Of a stretch of 64,000 nucleotides of DNA, positions 56,761 through 64,000 are shown one piece after another. This DNA comes from Heliocidaris tuberculata. Its lineage: Eukaryota > Echinodermata > Echinoidea > Camarodonta > Echinometridae. Both the position numbers and the translations under genes were made by a program. The stretch lies in contig CM046833.1 of the NCBI GenBank assembly GCA_025618425.1, positions 8,691,429 through 8,755,428 of the forward strand, given 5' to 3'. The notes under the pieces are model-generated. The model saw nothing but the letters and a program-made list of their open reading frames with translations, did not search any database and was not told the DNA's origin. Each line of letters starts with the position of its first letter. Position 1 is the first letter of the stretch.

Positions 56761-57230
56761 TTAACTCTTTCAGTGCCGATGTCACATGTACATTATGTGA
56801 CAGATACATGTACATGCAGACTTGTCAATTTCATTCAGCAATTGCTCGACCACAAGAAAGGTATATGGTGGTCAATGTACATGTACATCAAAATTTTGAG
56901 CATAAATCAAGCATTCTAAATATATGATTATAATTATATGCTAGCCTAGAAATTTTCAGAGAAAAACAAAAGTAAACAGATGAGAAACCAAAAAATAATG
57001 GACCAAAAAGAAACTCAAATGTAATTTCAATAATTCTTATGCATAAAGTTGGGTAAAGTGATAATGTTTGGTATCATGAGAAATGGTAATGAATTTCCTA
57101 CAAGTTTTGTAGACAATATTTTATCATATAATAGATGGTTAATGAAAGGCAGACATTTGAAAAGTAAGCATTGATCGCATTTTGGTAAAATTTTGAAGAA
57201 AGCTAAACCCCTTGGCACAGTAAGAGTTAC
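56761..57230 (+). mobile_element. N-family MITE, copy N2
   Basis: TTAACTCTTTCAGTGCCGA to GGCACAGTAAGAGTTA. It is an inverse copy of 22464-22979. Confidence 0.8.
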
Positions 57231-57471
57231 ATGTAACTGGCAACTCATGATGAAATTTTATCAACCGTAACTCTTTAGAAACAGATCCTTAAAAAATGTT
57301 GAATAATACCTGTAATGTATTATTTATTTGTTTATTTTATACCTTTTAACAGGGTATCCTTGTCAATAGTTTAAATCCTGTTGGCCTTGGGGGCCCTGTA
57401 AGACATAATGAAAATGACATACATATTTGTTACAGTGTGGAATAATGCATGTAGACTTTCTTTCAAGACTT

Positions 57472-57885
57472 TTAACCCTTTCAAGACAATTGACCACATT
57501 TTGTGGTTTGGCTCAATAATTTTTTATTCAGAGCTCTAAAAAATATACCAGATGCATTAGTAGAAAGAGAAAAAAATTGTGCACACACTATGTCCATTTT
57601 TGTTGCATGACCATATTGCGTTTGATGTCAGGAATTTAAAAAAGAAAAGCTTTAAAATCCTTAAATTGGCCACACATTGTGAGGTTTAAAATCATTGTGT
57701 TTTTAACAAAATTGGCAATTTTTTCAACTTTTCAAAAATATTGGTAACCATGTATATTGTTTTCAAATACATTACAATTTATTAGAACCGCGTAGCGTGA
57801 GAAGAAAAATATTATTGTTGCCAATTTGAAGAACAAAATGTGATCAATTTAGCCTCTTAAATAATTCCTGTCCTGAAAGGGTTAA
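57472..57885 (-). mobile_element. A-family MITE, inverse copy A9
   Basis: TTAACCCTTTCAAGACAATTG to TCCTGAAAGGGTTAA, 414 bp, both TTAA sites intact. Confidence 0.9.
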
Positions 57886-57972
57886 ACAAATAAACGAGAA
57901 ATAAATACAGCAAAACCTTCAAGAGAATCTTACCCATTTTGTATTTAATTCCATCTTTTCTCTTACTTTCAG

Positions 57973-58159
57973 GTGTACGTTGTCTCCTATTGGAATGCGT
58001 CAACTCCAGATAATCCCTGTAACATTACAGTCCCTGCAACCGATGACTCAATAATCACTCAGATCGTTCCTAATTTGGTCCCTGGAGCAAGCTATTCCTT
58101 TGCGGTACACGCCAACGTCACTTCTGCTCGTAGCAGTGACCCAGTAGTAGCCACTACCG
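57973..58159 (+). CDS. SORL1: SORL1-like FnIII module 4, part 2
   Basis: 187 nt from phase 0 to phase 1, acceptor tttcag, donor ACCG|gtaagt. It encodes VYVVSYWNASTPDNPCNITV then VPNLVPGASYSFAVHANVTS, with the L-x-P-G-x-x-Y-x-F-x-V signature. NAS, NIT and NVT make it the most heavily sequon-bearing exon. Confidence 0.93.
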
Positions 58160-58234
58160 GTAAGTCTATGGTCATAGTGAAAAAAAATAGAATCGGGGAA
58201 GAGTGGGGAGGTTGACAGTGAATAACCGTTTTTG

Positions 58235-58445
58235 TTTAGACAATTGTCCACATTTTGTGGTTTGGCTTAATATCTTGATTCAGAGCAATACAAAAATACA
58301 TGTACATCACATGCATGAGTAGAAAGAGCAAAAATTTCTGTACACACTGTCCAGTTTTGTAGTTGATCATATTGTGTTTGATTTTTAAAATGAAAATAAG
58401 CTTTAAAATCCTTAAATTGGCAAAATGCTGAGAGATTCAAAACGA
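58235..58445 (-). mobile_element. A-family MITE fragment
   Basis: AGACAATTGTCCACATTTTG, then family blocks to about GAGAGATTCAAAACG. The right half is missing. Confidence 0.7.
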
Positions 58446-58622
58446 CGGTTTTTTAATACGAAATAACGGGTCTTATGCAATGCACAAACCCTCCACCATC
58501 GGGAGAACCGACCTGTAAGGAAAATTCATTGTAAATTCCTCACCCGAACCATGACCGATGAATGCTTTCTGATATCGCTCATCTAGTTTCAAGTGGATGC
58601 CAAGAGGGACTTGTTGAACAAA

Positions 58623-59015
58623 GACTGGACAGCCATAGGCGACTTTATTCACACACACACACTGGACTGCCATAGGCGACTTTTGTCTCACACCCACACA
58701 CTGGACTGCCATAGGCGACTTTTGTCACACACACACACACACCCACACTGGACTGCCATAGGCGACTTTTGTCACACACACACACACACACATTGGAGTG
58801 TCATAGGCGACTTTTGTCACACAAACACACACTGGACTGCCATAGGCGACTTTTGTCACACACACACACACTGGACTGCCATAGGCGACTTTTGTCACAC
58901 ACACACACACTGGACTGCCATAGGCGACTTTTGTCACACACACACACACACACACACTTGACTGCCATAGGCGACTTTTGTCACACAAACACACACTGGA
59001 CTGCCATAGGCGACA
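58623..59015 (+). repeat. Ten-copy minisatellite with CCATAGGCGACTTTTGTC core and (CA)n spacers
   Basis: Ten copies of CTGGACTGCCATAGGCGACT-type sequence separated by CA repeats of variable length, giving a period of about 36-48 bp. Frames are open in several registers but only through repeat composition. Confidence 0.92.
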
Positions 59016-59024
59016 AATACAAAA

Positions 59025-59203
59025 ATCGACGCGATAGAATTGATTTCTGTGCTCATTTCATGTCAGAAAATAATTTTGTTTCTTCATTTTGTTACATAAA
59101 TATAGTAATTTATACGGGACTTAGGGGTTGATGAATGGCCTTCCATAAATCAGTGGCTTAAGTTCAGCCAGGCTTGACTTACGCCACTTTCGAGAATACG
59201 GGC
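59025..59203 (-). mobile_element. T-family element, partial copy T2
   Basis: Right end CCACTTTCGAGAATACGGGC plus TTATACGGGACTTAGGGGTT. Matches T1 (13566-13907) in reverse. Its left end is replaced by the minisatellite. Confidence 0.75.
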
Positions 59204-60090
59204 AAATATCATTGTTATTATCATTGTTGTTGTTATTATGATCATTCACTGTTATCATTATTATTACTAATTATTATCATCATTATTAATCATTATGATT
59301 GATATTAATTATTATGATTTTGATTATTGTTATTACTACTATTATTATAATTATTATTATGATTTATATTATCATTATTAGTAGTAGTAATATTACTAAT
59401 AGTAATAGTGTTGTTAGTAAGCAAATAATTACTGTTGGTGAAGGTGATGGGACAGACTATTTCTTCCGAGGCGATCTGGATGTAGCTATCTTTCCGAAGT
59501 GAAGCTGAGGAAAGATAGCGTATACATTCAGATCGCCGAGGAAGTGATAGTACATCTCATCGCCTGAAATCAAAAGGTGATTATTTGCTTTATATTCCAC
59601 ATCTGAAACATTTAACTGGTACGAGAAAGACAATTATTGTCTACTTCTCTAAAAAGACATTTAGGCCCGAATTCACAAAAGAAGTTAAAAACCACCATTA
59701 CATAAACCGGCCTCCTGGTACCCGGGTGCGCACATTAAGAACGCGAATGGGCAATTTTAAGCTTATTTTAGTACGCTTATGGAGCTATTTTCATTCTGAC
59801 TATTCGTAAAGGTCACGCACTTTCATTTCGAGCGTACCTAAAATATTGATAACATATTGTGACTCTATAATGGACTGAAGAGATCAGCGAAACACATAAG
59901 TACTATTCCGTCAAGGTCACGAACTTTCTCACATGATTACCTTTTGACCAATCTAACAGCAAGATTCTTAGTATGTGGAATATAATGTTGAATGGTGTAC
60001 AGGGTATTCATTGTGTAAAGCCTATGGGAATAAGAGAATTCAGTGGTCAACCTGTTAATTATTCTTCTCTGTCTGACTTTTTCTGTACAG

Positions 60091-60188
60091 AGCGTCCTTC
60101 AGAGCCCATTGAATTTGAACCTTTGGAAGAGAATGGTGTTTTACATACCTACTGGGGTCCACCTGACAGTACTTGGAACAAGTCGTTG
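60091..60188 (+). CDS. SORL1: SORL1-like FnIII module 5, part 1
   Basis: 98 nt from phase 1 to phase 0, acceptor tgtacag, donor TTG|gtaagt. It encodes (E)RPSEPIEFEPLEE then VLHTYWGPPDSTWNKSL, FnIII strands A-B with the conserved Trp, equivalent to the last SORL1 FnIII module. NKS sequon. Its last 50 bases and donor are the founder of the tandem array that follows. Confidence 0.92.
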
Positions 60189-61345
60189 GTAAGTGCTTAG
60201 AGGGTGTTAATTGAACATTGTTATACTAGGGTCCACCTGGTGATACTTGGAACAAGTCATTGGTAAGTGCTTAGAGGGTGTTAATCAATTGAATAGTGTT
60301 ATACTAGGGTTCACCAGATGATACATGAAACAAGTCATTGGTAATGGCTTTGAAGGTGTTAATCAATTTAATAGTGTTATACTAGGGTCCACCAGACGAT
60401 ACTTGTAACAAGTCATTGGTAAGTGCTAAGAGGGTGTTAATCAATTAAATAGTGTTATACTGGGGACCACCACACGGTACTTGGAACAAGTCATTGGTAA
60501 CTGCTTAGAGGGTGTTAATCAATTGAATAGTGTTATACTAGGGTCCACCTGATGATACATGAAACGAGTCATTGGTAAGTGCTTAGAGGGTGAAAATCAA
60601 TTGAATAATGTTATACTGGGGTCCACCTGATGATACTTGGAACAAGTCATTGGTAATGGCTTAGAGGGTGTTAATCAATTCAATAGTGTTATACTAGGGT
60701 CCATCTGATGATACATGGAGCAAGTCAGTGAAAGTGCTTAGAGGGTGCTAATCAGTTGACCAGTTGACCAGGATCCACCTGCGATACTTGGAACAAGTCA
60801 TTGGTAAGTGCTTAGAGGGTGCTAATCAATTGAATAGTGTTATATTAGGGTCCACTTGACGATACTTAGAACTAGTAATTGGTAAGTGCTTAGAATACCT
60901 GACAATAGTTGGAAAAAGTAATTTGTAAGTGCTTAGAGGATGTTAATCAGTTGACATGTGTTACACTGGGGTCCACTTGTCAATACTTAAAACAAGTCAT
61001 TGGTAAGGATTTAGAGCGTGTTGATCAATAGAATAATGTTATTCTAGGGTCCCTGTGACAATACTTAGAACAAGCCATTGGTAAGAGCTTAGATGGTGTT
61101 AATCAGTTGAATAGTGTTATACTAGGGTCCACCTGATGATACATGAAACAAGTCATTGGTAAGAGCTTAGAGGGTGTTAATCAACTGAATAGTTTTATAC
61201 TGGGGTCCACCTGACGATACTTGGAACAAGTCATTGGTAAGTGCTTGGAGGGTGTTAATCTAGTGAATGGTGCTTTTATACTCTGGTCTTCTTTATGATA
61301 CATGTAATGAATTATTGGTATAAATGTTTCCTGGGTGTTGACCCT
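60140..61345 (+). repeat. Exon-derived 78-bp minisatellite carrying splice donors, about 16 units
   Basis: Unit: TTATACTAGGGTCCACCTGA, then TGATACTTGGAACAAGTCAT, then TGGTAAGTGCTTAGAGGGTG and TTAATCAATTGAATAGTG. The first unit is the 3' end of the FnIII exon (CTACTGGGGTCCACCTGACA...) with its donor. At least eight units including the founder keep gtaagt; three others have gtaaga/gtaagg. Units at about 60760 and 60900 are shortened. Confidence 0.95.
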
Positions 61346-61928
61346 CATTGTCACCATCATCAGCATCATTCCCGTTATTATCATCTTCATCACTATCATC
61401 ATGATCATCATTTTGTTATTTATTTTCCACATGTTGGGTGGATTACCCTTTCAACTTCAGTTGGTTTCAACAGGGTACCACCATCATCATCATCATTATC
61501 AACAATATTTTAATCATTATAATCATCACCACCATCACCGCCATCATCATCATCATCGCCTTCATTATTATCCCCATCTTCTTCATCATTATCATCACCA
61601 TCATCATTATCATCACCATCATCATCATCATCTTACCAATATTATCATCGTCAGCACAATCGTCATCACCATCATCGTCATCACCACCACTATCATTATT
61701 ATTTATATGTTATTATTTATTATTATTATTGTTATTAATAGTATTTATTTATTATTAGTAGTAGTGGTATTATTCTAGTTATTATTATTGTTGTTATTTA
61801 TATATTTTTTAAATTTGCTATCATCATTCTTGTTATTAGTGTTATTATTATTATTGTTATTATTACTATTATTATTATTACTATTATTATTACTATTATT
61901 ACTACTACTACTACTATCATTATTACAG
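60189..61928. other. Intron J-K
   Basis: Consists of the exon-derived array, then (ATC)n/(ATT)n microsatellites (61345-61920) running up to the exon K acceptor. Confidence 0.9.
61345..61920. repeat. (ATC)n then (TTA)n microsatellite
   Basis: Long trinucleotide tracts: CATCATCATCACC-type to about 61690, then TTATTATTAC-type. The repeat forms the polypyrimidine-poor region directly before the acceptor ATTACAG. Confidence 0.95.
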
Positions 61929-62085
61929 GGCTTTGCTGTGTATATATTGAGGATGGAGGATGTGTTCCCGGGCCAGAAGGATGTAGAGCTGATACCCGAT
62001 GCTGCCCTAAGAAAGGTAGAGAACAACATCTCACTCTGGACCATCACTGGAGGGATATCATCCTACCACTATGAGTTCCCTGAAG
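61929..62085 (+). CDS. SORL1: SORL1-like FnIII module 5, part 2
   Basis: 157 nt from phase 0 to phase 1, acceptor attacag, donor GAAG|gtagga. It encodes GFAVYILRMEDVFPGQ then VENNISLWTITGG and SSYHYEFPE, FnIII strands C-E, matching the GYEIHMFD.. position in human. NIS sequon. Confidence 0.9.
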
Positions 62086-62503
62086 GTAGGACATCCTCGC
62101 TTCTTATCACTGCTTGAACACCTGGTCTCACCTTTCATATGACAAACAGGGATACCAGTTTTCAGGTTATTGCTTGATTTCAGGCACGACACCTGTCCGC
62201 ATATTCAACGGCATGTGAAGAGCAAAATTTTCTGTACACACTGAAGTCTCTTTGTCTCCTTACCATGTTTCCTTTGACGTCAGGAATTTAAAGAAAAGAA
62301 AAATAAGGTCTAAACTTTTTGATGGTTTTTGTCCAAGCTAAATGTTTTCAGATACAGGCCTTTTATTAGAACTATGTAGCAGTAAAATAAAATACCACTG
62401 TTGACAGTTTGGAAAAGAAAATGTGATAAATTTAGTCCTTGAATTTTTCCTGTAGTGAATGAGTTAACATATTGTCTTCCCACTTTGTTTTTTCCCCCCG
62501 CAG
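62086..62503. other. Intron K-L
   Basis: Mostly a strongly decayed inverse A-family copy (about 62210-62465; AAGAGCAAAATTTTCTGTAC, ATGTGATAAATTTAGTCCTT, TGAATGAGTTAAC). Confidence 0.6.
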
Positions 62504-62602
62504 ATCTTGATCCGGACTTCTATGCAGTAATGGTCAGCGTTGACCAATATAAGGGATACTATGGCAAACCTACCCCTCTCCAAACTGTCACCAAGGGCAG
62601 AG
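62504..62602 (+). CDS. SORL1: SORL1-like FnIII module 5, part 3 (last exon in the window)
   Basis: 99 nt from phase 1 to phase 1, acceptor ccgcag, donor AGAG|gtactt. It encodes (D)LDPDFYAVMVSVDQYKG then YYGKPTPLQTVTKGR, FnIII strands F-G with F-Y-A-V-x-V. The next exons should encode the membrane span and cytoplasmic sorting tail but lie outside the window. Confidence 0.9.
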
Positions 62603-64000
62603 GTACTTTACCAACAGCTCTTATTTTTAAAGAGATTTTTTCTTTTAGAAAGTATTGTTTGAGAGAGTTTTTTTTTCAAGAGAGTTTTCTTTGTGAGGTT
62701 ATTCAAACAGAATTTTAGAAAAAGTAGAAATCAAAATATTTTACATACTTTTTAGGATATTGGGGTAAGTAGGTCAAAGGTCAGAGAGGTCATTTAATGT
62801 CAATTTTTATGAAATCTTGGGTTTTTAGCCTCGTCACAATATAGTTATATATACTGTACATACACATGTAAAGGGCATTTGAGAAAATGGACTTATACAT
62901 GAACATGCACTTTTTATTGTCACAGAGAGATGAAACGGTTAGAGTTTACAGTTACTGGGTTAAAGGTTAGAGGTCTTGAAGGTCAATTCACATAAAAGTT
63001 TATGTTTTAGCCTCATTATTTCAAAGACAGTTTGAGCCATGAACCTTAAACTCAGTAACAAACACGTATCATCTTAGAGGGAGATGAACCGAAAGATCTT
63101 AGGGTAAGTTGGTAAAAGTGGGAAGGTCTTAGGCTGAGGTTCTTAATGAATTGTCTCACGGGCCAGAAATATCTCAAAAATTACATCGTGGGCCACTGAG
63201 AAATAAACATATATTTTACTTAAGTGTACGAGGCTTACGTCCCCTGTCTGAATATCAACTTTTAGGCTTCTATGTGTAAATTGTTCAAGGGAGGAAAGCT
63301 CCCCCCCCCCCCCCCCCCGCCCTTACCTCACATGCTTACATACAAAGATGGACCTTCTAGGGGTGATGATCAATTAGAAAAAAAAAATCTGTTAAATTTG
63401 CCATTATGAATAATAATTACCATTCTTGTTCCTCATTGATCCTTGTTCCTGATCATACATGATAGGATATACATGTAGTGACAGAATCATGATGTGCTAT
63501 TTGCTAGCAACCGGAGCCCACAAGCAAAAATTTTGAGCCATTCTTTCAATTATGATGTATTGCGTATCCATTTACAGCATGGAAAGGAATTCAAATTTTT
63601 AAACGTTACATTTTTGGCGGGCAGCATAAAATCGTCTCGCGGGCCACATGTGGCCTGTAGGCCGCAGTGTAAGAATAGGGGTCAAAGGTCTCAAAGGCCA
63701 ATCAGTGATGATTATGAGTTTTTAGTCTTGCACATGAATCACAGTCTCATGAAAACCTATTTATAGAAGTAAATCGACTAGTACGCAGCATCACAGTGGG
63801 GTAAAAGTAAGCCAATTTTCATCCTTTTAAATTTAAAGTCTTGCCAATAGAGGGGAAACGCTTACTTTTGTACTTTTTTTTTTGAGGGGGGGGGGGGGGG
63901 GGGTCCCATTGCCGTCAATTGTTAATAGAGTTTCATTTTTTGGTATTTTCTAAGGATTGAAGTTCAAACTGTAAGACTAAGAGTGTGTTTATATATATAG
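62603..64000. other. Intron after the last FnIII exon
   Basis: No transmembrane-encoding exon found. Contains C and G homopolymers (about 63301-63318 and 63886-63903) and a hAT-like remnant. Confidence 0.7.
63130..63665. mobile_element. hAT-like MITE remnant
   Basis: Left GAGGTTCTTAATGAATTGTC then CACGGGCCAG; right GCGGGCCACATGTGGCCTGT then AGGCCGCAGTGTAAGAA. The pattern of GGGCCA and GGCCGCAG near each end resembles the common Charlie-type hAT terminus. Interrupted by a poly-C tract. Confidence 0.5.

Larger units (their letters stand above)
55179..57972. other. Intron H-I
   Basis: Contains a mariner-type MITE at the donor, a G run at 56569-56582, N2 and A9. 55360-56560 shows no defined element beyond AT-rich and (ATT)n sequence. 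Confidence 0.75.
58160..60090. other. Intron I-J
   Basis: Contains a partial inverse A copy (58235-58445), the GGCGAC minisatellite, a partial T element and (ATT)n (59210-59420). 59420-60090 holds nothing recognisable apart from a short palindromic stretch (GGCGATCTGGATGTAGCTAT / ATACATTCAGATCGCC at about 59470-59535). Confidence 0.75.
457..62602 (+). other. SORL1: Gene span: SORL1-like VPS10/FnIII sorting receptor, incomplete in the middle and at the 3' end
   Basis: Eighteen exons on one strand share consistent GT-AG boundaries and reading phases on each side of the gap. The N-terminal part aligns collinearly with the start of the SORL1 VPS10 domain (motifs VHWAG, SDDYGQSF, VKSFSWG, RDFEVRD-like). 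The C-terminal part is a chain of five fibronectin III modules ending with the LPPR-type module typical of SORL1. Family knowledge: SORL1 is a type I membrane receptor of the endosome-Golgi system that binds ligands through its VPS10 propeller and retrieves cargo with retromer. Sortilin and SORCS lack FnIII modules, which argues for SORL1. The middle domains (end of VPS10, 10CC, YWTD propeller, EGF, LDLR-A) are missing at the 500-N gap, and the membrane anchor is beyond the window. An alternative is two different receptor genes joined by scaffolding, but same-strand order and identity make one gene more likely. Confidence 0.85.

Noticed and set aside
58593..59131. Open frames rich in HTHTHT / CVCVCV with repeated DCHRRLLS units
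   Set aside because: Produced by the GGCGAC/(CA)n minisatellite, not a gene.
60220..61345. CRISPR-like regular array
   Set aside because: Units are fully repeated with no unique spacers, the host is eukaryotic, and the founder unit is the adjacent exon end.
61335..61778. Histidine- and isoleucine-rich frames
   Set aside because: Translations of (ATC)n/(ATT)n microsatellites.

Overview
The window is animal genomic DNA. It is AT-rich and intron-dominated, with GT-AG introns and very dense small transposons. The many tracts of the palindrome ACATGT/TACATGTA, the numerous short terminal-inverted-repeat elements and long G/C homopolymers suggest a marine invertebrate deuterostome, most likely an echinoderm such as a sea urchin. 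That taxonomic call is an inference from sequence texture, not proven.

One gene dominates the window, on the + strand: a SORL1-like (sortilin-related, VPS10 plus fibronectin III) sorting receptor. Exons 1-6 (457-41413) encode a signal peptide, a propeptide with a furin-type RIRR site, and the first blades of the VPS10 beta-propeller, about 332 residues. After a run of exactly 500 N (43165-43664), twelve more exons (43666-62602) encode five consecutive fibronectin type III modules, about 497 residues. The last two modules resemble the final two of vertebrate SORL1. The transmembrane and cytoplasmic exons lie beyond the right edge. The rest of the VPS10 domain, its 10CC segment, the YWTD propeller, the EGF-like module and the LDLR class A repeats are all absent between exon 6 and the first FnIII exon. 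The reading phases on the two sides do not match, so sequence is almost certainly missing at the gap.

Layout: 1-456 is promoter/5' UTR with a TATA-like box and a perfect CRE; 457-13532 holds exons 1-5; 13533-41332 is a 27.8-kb intron packed with mobile elements and a small CpG-rich block; 41333-41413 is exon 6; 41414-43664 is a 1.4-kb inverted-repeat element and the assembly gap; 43666-62602 holds the FnIII exons; 62603-64000 is intron with a hAT-like remnant.

No second protein-coding gene and no convincing structural RNA gene was found. The non-coding sequence is the more unusual part. Several unrelated foldback/MITE families all end in TTAA and repeatedly abut one another at shared TTAA sites. 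One family (B) is a near-complete palindrome of about 600 bp lying inside transcribed introns. A 78-bp minisatellite has amplified the 3' end of an FnIII exon together with its splice donor. A decayed second copy of another FnIII exon has been split by three later insertions. Also present are two tRNA-derived SINE copies, two truncated LINEs, a Helitron-like 3' end, and several insertions lying 6-50 nt from functional splice donors.
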